Of a stretch of 64,000 nt of DNA, positions 11,756 to 23,400 are shown in pieces. The stretch lies in contig OX463848.1 in the NCBI GenBank assembly GCA_949825065.1, positions 42,612,766 to 42,676,765 on the forward strand. The letters run 5' to 3'. This stretch comes from Odontocerum albicorne. Taxonomy: Eukaryota; Arthropoda; Insecta; Trichoptera; Odontoceridae. The position numbers were made by a program, and so were the translations under genes. Within the stretch, counting starts at the first letter, position 1, and each line of letters opens with the position of its first letter. The notes below the pieces were generated by a model. That model saw nothing but the letters and a program-made list of their open reading frames with translations, had not been told where the DNA came from and made no database searches.

Positions 11756-11965
11756 GTACTTTTAGTGTGGCAAAGGTGCGCTGATCTATCGCATTGTATT
11801 GTATCATATCTCTTCCAGCCAACCTAAAAATTGTTAAACAGACCTGAAGTGAAAACCACACCGGAATCCTTTTTAAAAAACATCTGAGTTTGAATGCGAA
11901 TTGAACCCGCAACACTGAGTTGAAAAATAGGCATCTTATCAACTAGGCTATAAAGCCTCATTAGG
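11756..11965 (-). mobile_element. tRNA-derived SINE
   Basis: On the minus strand a tRNA-like head contains an A-box-like TAGCCTAGTTGATAAGATGC and a B-box-like GCGGGTTCAATTCGC. A body follows that is shared with copies at 14040-14222 and 45655-45855 (AATCC..TTTTAAA, then CATGTGGCAATCTCTTCCA-type sequence). It is a diverged copy. Confidence 0.7.
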
Positions 11966-12554
11966 CATATTAAGGTTGAAAATGGATTTCATTGTGTATT
12001 ATTGAAAAAAAAATCAGTATTATTGAGATCCTTTTATTACAAATTTACATTTTATATTTATAATACAAAAAATATATTGGATCTGATCTATGGGTGGTTG
12101 TAGTCTATAGAGCTGGGCTGCCTACCCTTATTATATTTTTTTAAGGGCGAGATCACGATCCTACAGTGTATAGGAAAACTTATAATCAGATATAATAATT
12201 TAATATTTATTATGAACAAAAAATTATATAAATTTTTTATAGTAAATGCAATGGAAGATAAAGTAAAGATCTACAAAAAGCATGCTACGATAGACTGGTT
12301 GGGTAGCTTGCTATAGAGAGATGACATATGTAGGTGTATTGCAAGCTGTTGCACTGTAACAAAGCACACATTCTTGACACATCAAAGGTGAAATTCAGAT
12401 CAGCAGGTTCAAATTTCTGCAGCTTTTTATTTAACGCATTTCTTTGGTTGTCCGAAGAGTAGTTTCGTATTTCTCAGATAGATGTCTTTAGTACAAAATT
12501 TTCATTGCTAACTTCATTCCTAATTTACTAAATGTATATAATTATGAAGTGTAA
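11966..12554. other. No gene seen
   Basis: AT-rich, non-coding. About 12340-12440 shares a diverged block (CAAGCTGTTGCACT..., a GATCAG-AGGTTCAA stretch and CTGCAGC) with 13610-13800, so it is part of an unclassified repeat. Confidence 0.4.
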
Positions 12555-13136
12555 AGGTCGATTTACACACATCAGTGACGTGACGGTCCCGTGACTCTAC
12601 CGGCCGTGATCTCACAGTGACTTCTATTCACAATGGACAGTGTTTTTCCAGTCTTTTGCCAGTGCATTTGAATGCCCAAGATGACAATGTTTTCAGAAGA
12701 TGAACTCTTGATGATTACTCTGGTTTTGGATGAAGAAGAGGAAGTGCGAGTGAAAAAACGGATGTGGGTTCATCAGGCATGGAAAACCAGAGCACGTATT
12801 TAGGATTGAACAGATCATACAACGAGGGATAGTGGAGCACTAACTCAATAAGTTTTTGTCATTCATGTTTCTGATAAAACAAAATGAAAACTCAGAAAAA
12901 TTAAAAATAAATAAATCAATAATAAAAATCACGGCAGTGATAGCAAAAATATCGTCAGAAAGTAATCTGATGTTCACTGTACGGTGACGGCGACAGCACT
13001 GTGCACTGGCACGGTTGCGCGCCGGACGTATATGAACAAGACCCTTCAAATTCCTAGAAGAATATTTTTAAACTTGTCGGTTAAATCGCGGGTCGGTCAC
13101 GGCACTGTCACGTCACTGAAGTGTGTAAATCGACCT
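12555..13136 (+). mobile_element. PIF/Harbinger-like non-autonomous element
   Basis: 582 bp with inverted ends AGGTCGATTTACACAC, extended by a shared GTGACGTGAC block, flanked by a 3-bp direct TAA on each side (12552-12554 and 13137-13139). That is the PIF/Harbinger target size and sequence. The interior near 12690-12800 encodes LDEEEEVRVKKRMWVHQAW, matching the N-terminal pattern of HARBI1-type transposases (acidic stretch followed by W-V-HP-like). The catalytic domain is absent. Confidence 0.82.
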
Positions 13137-13672
13137 TAATATTTTAGTACATTTTTGGGTCATTGTATATTCAAATTGCATGAGTGTTGTTTTTTTTTTA
13201 TATAATTTAAAGTTGTTTTTCTAGTGCGTTATGCTTTTTTTTCTATTGTAAAGGAAAAAATGCGAGAGAAATAAAAAAATAAATGCAGTGTGTGGCAACA
13301 ATATACGTAAGCGAACGTGCGTGTCAAATGTGATGATATGTGATATGACTCATGACGATGGTGTTACTTTGGAATGCCGATTACCACTGATAATGACCAA
13401 ATCAAGGCTTCGATCGAGAACTAGTGTTTGCTGAGATAATGAATTGCGGTATTCAAAACCATATTCACAAGCATTTAATGCAATTTGCGTTTGAATTTGA
13501 CCTAAAAATACTCAATAACTTTCCGGACATTCCATTACATCGGATTAGATCTTAGGATCTGATCTGTCAGTCATTCTATGGAGAGATAACATCTGTGGGT
13601 GTATTGGTTTAATGCGTGCAAGCTGTTGCACTTTAGCAAAAGCACAGTCTTGTCATCTGACAAGCATTTAGT
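13137..13672. other. No gene seen
   Basis: Non-coding. The last part (about 13560-13672) is a further copy of the repeat that also lies at 12300-12440. Confidence 0.4.
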
Positions 13673-13834
13673 GCAATAGAATAATGCTTTATAAATGTGC
13701 CAAACAAAAGGCTGCAGAAGATCGAACCTGTCGATCTGAATTTAACTTTTGATCTCAAAAGTTAACTTCAGATCGATAGGTTCAATCTTCTGCAGCCTTT
13801 TGTTTGGCACATTTATAAAGCATTATTCTATTGC
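13673..13834. repeat. 162-bp fold-back palindrome
   Basis: Two arms of about 80 bp, starting GCAATAGAATAATGCTTTAT and ending in its reverse complement, differ at only a few positions. The centre lies near 13753 (AACTTTTGATCTCAAAAGTT). It contains no open frame. It resembles a recent inverted duplication of one arm, since only one arm matches the sequence at 12390-12430. Confidence 0.85.
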
Positions 13835-14039
13835 TGAACTGCGCTCTTTGAATGTGTCTTATTCTTCTTCCCAGTGTCATGTCAGGTCCCCCCAACGTTG
13901 AATATCACCTGAGAGTAGGCATCTTTGTCCCCGGAATTGTTTTTTTGAATGTATGATATAAAGGAACCCCGAAGTTGTTTTGAATGCATAAAGTAACTTT
14001 TCAAAGATTTATTGTATTGCATTTTTGTTGTATACCGTA

Positions 14040-14222
14040 CAACTTGGCGGACTTATTGCCATGTGGCAATCTCTTTAAAGATGTTAAGGAGACTTCGAGT
14101 GAAAACCAGACTTGAATCCTTTTTTAAACATAATCTGGGTTCTAACAGGAATTGAACCCACAACCCTTGAGTTAAGAGACATGCGTCTTATCAACTAGGT
14201 CATGAAGGTTGTGGAACTCCAT
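14040..14222 (-). mobile_element. tRNA-derived SINE
   Basis: The minus strand reads a tRNA-like head with GGTTCAATTCC as B box and ACCTAGTTGATAAGACGC as A-box region, followed by the shared SINE body ending near the ATTGCCATGTGGCAATCTC core. Diverged, not a functional tRNA. Confidence 0.75.
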
Positions 14223-14382
14223 AAAAATTTATACAACTTTATTTTTCCACAATTAGTGAAATAACAAAGTGTGTTTTTGTTAGTTTTTTTTTAAGCTAAC
14301 AACGTTCTGCAATTGTTGTATTCTTCAGTTCTTCAGTCATATTTAGCACAAGGAGGGGGTGGAGAAGCTCTTCGCCACTGAC

Positions 14383-14550
14383 AATGTGGAAGGTCACAGG
14401 AGCATAAGTACATGTGGAAGGTCACAGGAGCATAAGTACATGTGGAAGGTCACAGGAGCATAAGTACATGTGGAAGGTCACAGGAGCATAAGTACATGTG
14501 GAAGGTCACAGGAGCATAAGTACATGTGGAAGGTCACAGGAGCATAAGAC
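14383..14550. repeat. 28-bp tandem repeat, 6 copies
   Basis: Six nearly identical units of TGTGGAAGGTCACAGGAGCA plus TAAGTACA. The array abuts a family X end (ACCCGTGCTACAATTTCTGAAG... to about 14576), and its unit resembles the subterminal sequence of that family, suggesting expansion of element sequence. Confidence 0.95.
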
Positions 14551-14739
14551 CCGTGCTACAATTTCTGAAGTATAGTAACTGTATCGCTCATACGATTTTT
14601 GAAAAATTCAAATTTTCTTTTTACATATAATTTTATAAATTTTATTTCAATTGTTTTATAGCTAAATTGCATAAAGTGGGACTCTCATTAAAGAGTGGAA
14701 TAGGATGTTGCAAATGGACTATCTGCCTGTTGTTACGGA

Positions 14740-15125
14740 AATAAGAGCGCCACTGCAACTCCATCTTACCTCCTGTCGTTCAACCTGGAAGACTCGGGAG
14801 TAAAATATAGAATAGGTTAATCGCTAATAAATGGTGATATAAAAAACCGGCATCTCGTGGGTTTTCCCAACTGCAAAAGGAGCAGTGTACTCTAAATAGG
14901 ATTAGATGCGGAGTGTGCTGCACTGCTTATGATGGCCCCTAGTGAGGCCTTGCGGAGTCGTCTTTCTGTGAATGGGGGGAAATACAGACCATGGACCATA
15001 TAGTATTGTACACAGCTGCCCACTGTATGCGTTGACTGAAGGAGTGCAGGAGCTATACAACTTAACACTGGACGCTATGACCTGGTTGATGAAGACATAC
15101 TGCGTGGTAAGGGCCTAACGTAAAA
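14740..15125 (+). mobile_element. LINE C-terminal fragment with Cys/His motif
   Basis: One frame reads SSFCEWGEIQTMDHIV, the C-x-GE-QTMDHI-C type motif found after the RT in Jockey/I-type LINEs. A shifted frame follows, ending ELYNLTLDAMTWLMK-like. Several stops and frame changes. No other gene seen. Confidence 0.65.
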
Positions 15126-15212
15126 GAAGATTAAGTGTCATTGCATATAATGGGGGATATCCATATTTCACTCTTTCTCATTTTCCCAGTTCTACTTTAA
15201 TATTCTTGCCTT

Positions 15213-15407
15213 TTATTCAAAATACACTCCTTGTGAGTCAATACAAAACTGGAAGCGGTTGTAAAAAATTCTGAAGTACTCCTGAAACTCATTCTTCGGA
15301 ATTGCCTTTGAAATAGCGGTCGAAGCCTTCTGGATTTCTAAAATATAGTGTTGATACGCTTTACTTTCATCGCCAGTATCAGTTTCGGGAATAGCTAGAA
15401 GTTGCAT
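15213..15407 (-). pseudogene. Tc1/mariner transposase C-terminus fragment
   Basis: The reverse strand encodes about 64 codons. The terminal KAIPKNEFQEYF and then CIDSQGVYFE before the stop match the usual C-terminal pattern of mariner-type transposases (IPK..F...W..RW..CI...GDYFEG). The catalytic domain is not present. Sequence from 15408 to 16079 is AT-rich with no gene seen. Confidence 0.55.
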
Positions 15408-16079
15408 GGAGTCAAATCACATGAATACGGGGGGTGATTAATTAATTAATTATATTCGTACACAAATGAAACAATTTTATAAAAAATATATAAACAATAG
15501 GCATTAAGCAATACCTTCACACTAAAATAATATTAAAAATATATATTAATATTTAAAAAAAGAATTAAATGAAACTTTTAAAATAATTAGAAAAACAACA
15601 CAGGTAGGTATTAAAAAAAATAAGAAAACACTTTAAAATAAAATATAAAGGTTGCTTCATTTGTTTTCATACGTTAACTAAATCTTATTAATATTGTTTA
15701 TTATTATTTTGATTCAATATTGAATAGAACACAAGATAAGATTTTTGAAAGTAAATATACTTTATATAAATCTTATTTCCTATTCGTGGTCTAAATGGAA
15801 TTAGATCTCAAAATAAGTCAGGATTTATGGAAGCTCTTAAGTTGTGTAGGTGGTAAGTGGTAAGGCCGTGACGGTCAGCGCTGAATCTTGAATAATTTCA
15901 GGATATCGCAGTATTGCTGTTTTTATATCTAATTTTGTAAAAACTGTAAACTGAACGTAATCCCCTTTTGGGGTTTATTGCGATTATAAAAGTCTGCATA
16001 GTATCAGGCATGAAACGATGAGAGGTTGACTGATTAACACATACCGTAACGTTATTCATTAAAGAAAATGTTAAAATAA

Positions 16080-16402
16080 TTAAACGGAGTCGGCCGATTT
16101 TTTCCGACTCCGACTCCGCCTAAAATGTTCCGACTCCGACTCCACAGCCCTGATATATTTTCCTAAATTTTCAACAACTTGATGCCATCTTACAGATAAT
16201 TTTTTAATTACATTTGTGTAAAATGACTGGTTTTGATGTAAAAAACAGGAAACTTCTTTTTCAACTTCATCTTTATTGTTGATTTTTTTTCCTGATATAA
16301 AAATCTGTAGAGCCAGAAATAAATGATAGTCAGTTGGGGCAATATCTGGAGAGTAAGGGGGATGAAGCAGAAGCACCCAATTACAGTCTTTAATTTTTTG
16401 TA
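16080..16402 (-). pseudogene. Mariner-type transposase C-terminus fused to other repeat sequence
   Basis: The reverse strand encodes HPPYSPDIAPTDYHLFLALQ, which holds the third catalytic Asp of a mariner transposase, followed by a typical tail (KKLSVRWHQVVENLGKYI). The frame then runs into a GGAGTCGGAGTCGG-type repeat near 16080-16155, which is a different element's end. It borders the inverted minisatellite directly and so marks one edge of the gene B duplicated block. Confidence 0.7.
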
Positions 16403-16736
16403 GTGTTGTCCGTACCGCGTCTAGTATTATGGCATCATGGTGGAATAGAACGTGTCCATACCATGTACGGTCTAGTATTATGTTGTCATGGTGGAATAGA
16501 ATGTGGCCGTACCTTGTACGGCCTAGTATTATGTTATCATGGTGGACTAGAACGTGTCCGTACCTTGTACGGCCTAGTATTATGTTATGATGGTGGAAGA
16601 ATAGAACGGGTCCGTACCTTGTACGGTCTAGTATTATGTTATCATGGTAGAATAGAACATTGTCCGTACCGTGTGCGGTCTAGTATTATGTTATCATGAT
16701 GGAATAGAACGTGTCCGTACCGTGTACGGTCTAGTT
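16403..16736. repeat. 51-bp minisatellite, inverted copy, left part
   Basis: About 6.5 units of the same 51-bp repeat as 2804-4790 but in reverse orientation. Its last 8 bp (16729-16736, GTCTAGTT) are repeated after the hAT element, so the array was continuous with 18807-19145 before that insertion. Confidence 0.95.
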
Positions 16737-18806
16737 CAAGGGTTGCCAACCCGCGGCCCGCTGGGTGTCTACTTGTGGCCCGCGGAGCATATGCATACAT
16801 TTTTTTCTTTTAGTGTACATAAAACCACGAAAAGAACATTCTATCGAGCGTAGTTCGTATCATATCCCATATATGGAAGGAATTTAAAACGAACCCAAAT
16901 GCTTGATATGCAATAATTCTGTTGTTGTCTTGAAAGAGTATAACATTAAACGGCATTACGAGGCTAAACATGCAAATAAGTTTGATACGTAAGAAGGGCA
17001 ATTTCAACAAGACCAAGTAAATGAATTAAAAAGAAAACTTTCTGCACAACGTCGGATATTTACTAGAGCGGCTCAAGAGTCAACATGCTATGTAAAAGCT
17101 AGTTATGCAGTAGCCATGATACTAGCAAAAAATCGAAGCCATATTCAGATGGTGAAATGGTTAAGGAATGTTTGAAATTCTGTGCCCTGAAAAGAAAACG
17201 GATTTCTAAAAAATAAGCCTGTCTCGTCAAACTATTACTAGGCGTGTGGACGACATTGGAAAACATATTGAAGATAATTTGAAAAATCGAGCATCCAAGT
17301 TCATATTTTTTGCTCTAGCATTGGATGAAAGCACAGACCTAACAGATACCGCCCAAGTGGCGATTTTTATCAGGGGTGTTGATGTCCATTTTAACAAAAT
17401 AGAAGAATTGGCGGCACTGTATCCACTTAAGGACACTACTTGCTCACGATATTTGTTAGGAGCTGTTACATCGACATTGAATCGCTTTTCGTTACAACTC
17501 AACAACCTATCGGGCTTAACAACAGATGGTACTCCAGCAATGGTTGGGAAACACGAAGGTTTAGTAAAATTGATTGAAAATGAGGCCTGCAAAGTTGGTA
17601 ATACTTCGATGCTAAATTTTCATTGCATTATTCATCAGGAGAATTTATGTTCCAAGTCCCTTAAAATGGATCATGTCACGAAGGTGGTCATCGAAACAGT
17701 GAACTTTATTAAGTTGAAGGGGTTGAATCACCGTCAGTTCCAAGAGTTTGTCAAGTCTTTGGATTCAGAGTATAATGACGTTACATTTTATGCATAAGTA
17801 AGATGGCTGACCCGTGCCAAAATGTTGAAAAGAGTGTTTGATTTGAAGCAAGGAATACAACCATTCTTCGCAAGCAAGTCAAAAAGTATCCCAGAATTTG
17901 AAGACAAGGAGTGGGTTAGCGACTTCGCATTTCTGGTCGATATAGTTAGCCACCTAAATGTTGTTAATACTCGTCTACAAGGGAAAGATCAACTAATTAT
18001 TAACATGTATGATCTTATGTCCGCATTCCAAATGAAACTTGGGCTTTGGGAACAACAGTTAAGGACAAAAATCTTCACTCACTTTCCTACATTGTTATTG
18101 CGGCCAGACGTCACACAAATGGCGGCGGATAAATACGCTTCGTTGATATCCGACTTGAACCTGGAATTTGAAAACCGATTTCAAGATTTTAAAAAGCATC
18201 GTGTGCTTTTTGCTGCATTTGCAACGCCATTCTCCGTAGACGTGAATTTATTGCCAGGAATTTTACAAATGGAACATTGGGAAATGTGTTGTGATGAACA
18301 GTTAAAGGAGAAATTCAATCAGGTTGGTTTGGAAGAGTTTTACAAAACATATTTGGACAAGGAGAAATATCCTGCATTTTACAAACATGCTCTATCGATG
18401 ATTTCGCTATTTGGAAACACTTACACGTGTGAACAGCTTTTTAGTCGAATGAAGCATATTAAATCTCAAATGAGAACACGAATCACTGATGAGCATTTGG
18501 AAAGCTGTTTGCGTGTAGCAACAACATCAATCGTTATCAACATTGATGCACTTAGTTCTGACAAACAAAATCAGACGTCTCACTTAAAATTATTTTTATA
18601 TTTTGTTTATTTTTAATTATTAATTTTTGTATTGCCTAACTCTAATCTAATAAATATGTTTGATTATCATTTTTGTTATATCTTTTAAAAAAAAACAATA
18701 TATTTCTTGTTTGCTTTGAATAATAAAAGAAATTTTGTTGTATGGTCCGGTAGGAAATCTCATTTCTAAAATCTGGCCCGGCTGCTGAAAAGGTTGGCCA
18801 CCCATG
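16737..18806 (+). mobile_element. hAT element inside the minisatellite
   Basis: A 2070-bp element with short inverted ends (CAAGGGTTGCCAACC and, reversed, CATGGGTGGCCAACC; 13 of 15 match) and a perfect 8-bp target duplication GTCTAGTT at 16729-16736 and 18807-18814. Eight bases is the hAT hallmark. It carries a nearly continuous transposase frame in its second half. Confidence 0.93.
16850..18616 (+). pseudogene. hAT transposase, GTF2IRD2/ZBED5-like
   Basis: The main frame runs from about 17246 to 18616, broken by one in-frame TAA at 17795-17797 (the site of a Glu/Lys in VTFYA-VRWLTRAKMLKR). The central region has FALALDESTDLTDTAQVAIF and a FHCIIHQENLCSK segment. The C-terminus has the hAT dimerisation region (SLFGNTYTCEQLFSRMKHIK). 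These motifs match the transposase lineage from which vertebrate GTF2IRD2 and ZBED5 were domesticated. The N-terminal BED-finger region (about 16850-17240) is broken by stops and frameshifts. Close to coding but not functional as read. Confidence 0.85.
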
Positions 18807-19145
18807 GTCTAGTTTTATGTTATCACGGTGGAATAGAACGTGCCCGTACCGTGTGCGGTCTAGTATTATGTTATCATGGTGGAATAGAATGTGTCCGTAC
18901 CGTGTGCGGTCTAGTATTATGTTATCATGGTGGAATAGAATGTGTCCGTACCGTGTGCGGTCTAGTATTATGCTATCATGGTGGAATAGAACGTGTCCGT
19001 ACCGTGTACGGTCTAGTATTATGTTATCATGGTGGAATAGAACGTGTCCGTACCGTGTACGGTCTAGTATTATGTTATCATGGTGGAATAGAACGTGCCC
19101 GTACCGTGTGCGGTCTAGTAGTATGTTATCATGATGGAATAGATG
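18807..19145. repeat. 51-bp minisatellite, inverted copy, right part
   Basis: About 6.6 units of the 51-bp repeat in reverse orientation relative to 2804-4790, continuing the array at 16403-16736 after the hAT element. Units carry both CCGTACCGTGTGCGG and CCGTACCGTGTACGG dyad variants. Confidence 0.95.
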
Positions 19146-19975
19146 GACGATTGATGCTTGAAATAATTTATACTTTTTATATATTATGCTGAAGTTCCTA
19201 ATATTTGCATATAATACCACATTGGAGATATTTTGTGTAAAATTTTGACACATAGATCTTTTGTGCACAAATTAAATATGTAAAATATTTTTATGCACAA
19301 TTTTGAAAAATTGTTTATATTTTTGGTGCATTTTTAACATATTGGTAATATGTTTGCACAATTTTGACATATTTTGTGGAGATATTAAATGTGTAAAATA
19401 CTCTTTTTGCACAATTTTGAAATATTGGATATATTTCTGTGGCGTTATGGCAGAAGTTGATATGTCCGTTTTACCTTAGTTAACAGAAGTAATATTAACT
19501 TTGACATGCTGTTAAAATCGGTAAAAATAAGCATTTTTTAAGTTTTTCCAAACGATACTCGTATATATTTTGTTTGGACAATGACTGACACACCAAGTGT
19601 TGCCACAACATGCTGAAAAAATATTTTCTATAAATTGGGAGAATAAACACAAAATGACAAAAAAAACGGACATATCAACTTCTGCCATAACGCCACAGAT
19701 TTATGATACATTTTTGACATATTGAATATATTTTTGCACAATTTTGATGTATTCGAGATCTTTTCTGTCATTTTTGAATACTCAGGGGTTATTAAAAAAT
19801 GGATGTAAAATAAAATTCATATTCTGTAAATTTACATTTATTTGAGTAATATAAAGTGGCCGAAATTAGCCATATTTTTAAATTTTAATATTTCCCTACC
19901 ATCCCGGATACACAGAACCATGCTCATGAGGCAATAATGAGCCTCGTTTACTAACTGGAAAGCCTAAGCATTGGC
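19146..19975 (-). repeat. 3' flank of gene B, inverted duplicate of 2127-2803
   Basis: Matches gene A's 3' flank in reverse complement through the degenerate 28-bp AT-rich array. Gene B's stop codon falls inside the block that is untranslated in gene A (the CTAGGCCAAT-CTTAGGCTTT stretch), because about 40 bp present after gene A's stop is missing here. A MITE is inserted at 19437-19699. Confidence 0.8.
19437..19699. mobile_element. 263-bp MITE with 36-bp inverted ends and ATTT target duplication
   Basis: Perfect or near-perfect inverted ends start CTGTGGCGTTATGGCAGAAG and continue through TTGATATGTCCGTTTT. It is flanked by ATTT on both sides. The homologous site beside gene A (about 2525-2545, reverse complement reading GGATATATTTATGGTAC) has a single ATTT and no insert, so the element boundaries and 4-bp duplication are confirmed within this window. 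No coding capacity. Superfamily not assigned. Confidence 0.92.
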
Positions 19976-20431
19976 CTATCGGTTCAATGGGATGCCTTCT
20001 TTAGCATCTGACCCATTCGACCTTGATACGTTGATTGCTATTCTATAAAAATATATGGTAATTAAAATTATTATTACAAAAATGACACCACCAGCACCGA
20101 GTATCGTAGAATAAGTGTTTGAATCGTCAAGTGGTTCTTTTCCTAAAACTTCTTTAATCCAAGGGAGATGGTATGAAACTTTAGTTAAAACACTTGGTGT
20201 CCCCTTTGATCCACATCTGTTGCTAAGTCCATGAGAGATTATGCCAACTAAAGTTCCATTTATAACAAAAGGGCCTCCTGTATCTCCGAAACACGCATCA
20301 ACAGGATCTTCTACAGTCATGTCCCCAACACAGATGGAAATGCTCTTATCATAGAATGCAAATATTTTAGTGCAATGATCGTCTTCTGTTATTGGAATGG
20401 AACCAAGATGAAGTATATCACTGACGTCATC
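19976..20431 (-). CDS. Gene B exon with active-site Ser region (Thr-substituted), C-terminal membrane anchor
   Basis: Terminal exon of gene B. The acceptor is a T-rich tract plus CAG at 20434-20432, and translation joins in phase 0 to the exon at 27092-26831. The active-site loop reads DACFGDTGGPFV, where gene A has DACVGDSGGPFV: the nucleophile position is Thr (codon ACA rather than TCA). The fold's C-terminal PSVLTKVSYHLPWI helix is kept, followed by a probable transmembrane segment (GAGGVIFVIIILITIYFY) and a short tail ending EGIPLNR. The stop is TAG at 19978-19976. The frame is open and well conserved with gene A (SIPIT.DD.C, MTVEDPVDAC, GPFVINGTLVGIISHG), so it is not an obvious decayed pseudogene. 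Secreted-type architecture with a membrane anchor suggests cell-surface location. Confidence 0.87.
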   Translation of the reverse strand, partial: DDVSDILHLGSIPITEDDHCTKIFAFYDKSISICVGDMTVEDPVDACFGDTGGPFVINGTLVGIISHGLSNRCGSKGTPSVLTKVSYHLPWIKEVLGKEPLDDSNTYSTILGAGGVIFVIIILITIYFYRIAINVSRSNGSDAKEGIPLNR

Positions 20432-20458
20432 CTGAAAAAATATATATTGTATCAATCA

Positions 20459-23400
20459 GGGCTTACCATAAAATATGTTAACTCAATTCCCACCATTGTC
20501 AACCAGTTTTCAAATAAACTAAAAAAAAATCATCTGAACTTTATGAATATACTAAAATAACTACTACAGTGTCAATTAACTCGCGTAAAAAACCCTCAAG
20601 CATCACCTGTTATTACCAAAATCTTCGTGGACTCAAAACTAAACTAAACGAATTGAATGCTGCTCTCTACACCATGAATCACGACGTATTTATATTTACC
20701 GAAACCTGGCTCGATGATAGTACCATATACACTCTGGCGAATTAGGATTCATCAACCGTGCAGTACATCGGTTTGACCGTAACCCAACTACAAGTCAAAA
20801 AACCAGAGGAGGCGAAGTCCTAATAGCCACTCCGAAAAACTATAGATTTAAACTAATCAAACCAGTTCATCAAGATATTGAGCAAATATTCATTGTGTTA
20901 TATATCAACTCGAGAAAAATGATATTTGGCTGTATCTATATTCCACCAAACTCTCCGTGTTCCACCTATAAAAAGCATAGTGAATATTTCGAGATCTTCC
21001 GTCTACACTACCCTGATTGCGAACTAGTCATAGCCGGTGACTACAACCTTCAGTGTAATAAGTGGAATGAAAATAATACTGACATTACATCACAAAATAT
21101 ATCTGACAGTGCTAAAATCATATCATAGTAGATATGGCAGACTTTTTAGGGATCAATCAAGTGAACAGAATTACAAACAAAAACAATGGGACCCTAGATC
21201 TTATATTTACAAGTGAAAAAAGTGTTTTAGTAAGTCTAACAGAAGATGAACTATTGCCAATAGATCATCACCATCCACCCTTAAATATATGTATCACGAC
21301 AGACTTTGAAGACAATGCAAAATTTCCAAAATATAACTATAATTTTCACGAAGCGCCTTATACTGACAATAATAAATTATCTAAATACGTGTGATTGGGA
21401 TGCTCACAACTCCAGAAGCCTAGACGATAATATTAATTTATTTTATCATTACATTAACACAGCTATTAAAAAATTTGTTCCCTATAAGATGATAATCCAA
21501 TCTAAGTATCCGAAATGGTTCAACAGAGAGTTGATAAACCTCGTAATAAAGAAAAAGACTGCACACAAGACATATAAAACATCTAGAGATATATCAGACT
21601 ACACTAAATTTAACGAACTACGCAAAAAATGTAAAAATCTTTCCAAAAAACGTTTCTCTGAATTTGTAAAACAAAGCGAGAATAAAGTCAATAACAACTT
21701 GAAAAGTTTCTGGAATTATGTAAATTCATTGAGAAAAAATGACTCAAACATCCCAAGTTGCATGTTTTATGACCAGAAATCCACTGATACTGTGGATGGG
21801 ATTATCATTTTATTTGCAGACTTCTTCAAAAGTGTACATGAAGTGGATTCACCCAATGTATCTAATCCCACACCTTCATATTCCAATACTGTTAACCTTT
21901 CTTCATGCTTCGTCACCTTGGACGAAGTAGTTAAAAAAATAAATAAACTTGACTTATTTAAGTCTGCGGGTCCGGACAATGTACCTCCCATTTTTTTGAA
22001 ATTTAATAAATCATTGGCGAAAGGTCGATTTCCACAAATATGGAAATCAAGTTTTCTCACACCAATATACAAGAAAGGTGACAAAAGCGATGTTTCAAAT
22101 TAAAGACCAATTTGTATACAATCAACGATTCCTAAATTATTCGAGAGTCTTATCCTAGACAAAATTGTTGATTCGATTCGCAATATTATTATCACTCAAC
22201 AGCGTGGATTTATTTCAGGTAGATCCACACTGACTAATCTACTCGAATATGAAAACTATATTTTCAATTCGTTCTCAAATGGAAAACAAGTGGACTCAAT
22301 TTACATAGATTTCAGTAAAGCATTTGACAAAGTATCACATAATATACTATTAAGTAAACTAAAAGCTTTAGGAATAGTTAGCCCGCTCTTAGACTGGATC
22401 GAAAGCTACATTAAAAACCGAATACTTACTGTCAAAATCGATAATTGTCTTTCATATCCCTTCACAGCTACAAGCGGTGTACCCCAAGGATTTCATCTAG
22501 GACCAATATTATTTCTCCTATTTGTTAATGATATAGTTGACACACTTAGTGAAGTAGAGATTTTACTTTTTGCTGATGATTTAAAAATGTTCAAAGTCAT
22601 AAATAATACTGCTGATTGCCTTAAATTACAAGAAAACTTAAATAAATTACAACAATGGTGTACCACAAATAGACTGCACTTAAACCTGAGTAAATGTGAG
22701 TCCATTAGTTTTTATAGAAATAAAAATCCAATTAATCACGAGTATTCGCTAAATCAATATATATTAAAACGTGTAGCTTCTATAAGGGACTTAGGAATTA
22801 TATTTGATGAAAAACTTTCATTTATAGAACATGTGAACAAAATCACTCGGGAGAGTTCAAAAATCTTGGGATTTGTACTAAGAACTGCCCAACATTTTTC
22901 GGATTTACGAACATTAAAACTGCTATACTGCTCCTTAGTACGGAGTCGCCTTGACTACAACTCATCAATATGGTCTTCTCATTATGCCACCCATGCACTA
23001 ACTTTAGAACGTGTATAAAACAAATTTCTAAGATTCATAAATTTTAAACTTGGAATACCGCATGAAGAAAGAAATTATCCCAACTTATTAAATGCAGTGA
23101 AACTCTTGAAGCTGTGTGACGGAAGAAAAACAGCCGATATAGTACTGCTATACAAAATCATTCACTCAGTGATTGATGCACCTCACTTACTCGCAAGTAT
23201 TTCATTTCGTATCCCCACTAGATCCACAAGACAGCTCAATCCCTTTTATACCGAAAATTGTTATACTAACTATAAAATCAACTCCTCTATAATTCGTATG
23301 CAAAGACTTGGAAACGAGTTTTGCAACAATTTAGATATTTTTAATATATAGTAAGTATATATAGTATTCGCCAGAATATCACAACAATATTTAGAAATAG

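Noticed and set aside
14383..14550. CRISPR-like array of 28-bp repeats
   Set aside because: The units are directly adjacent with no unique spacers, and the DNA is eukaryotic.
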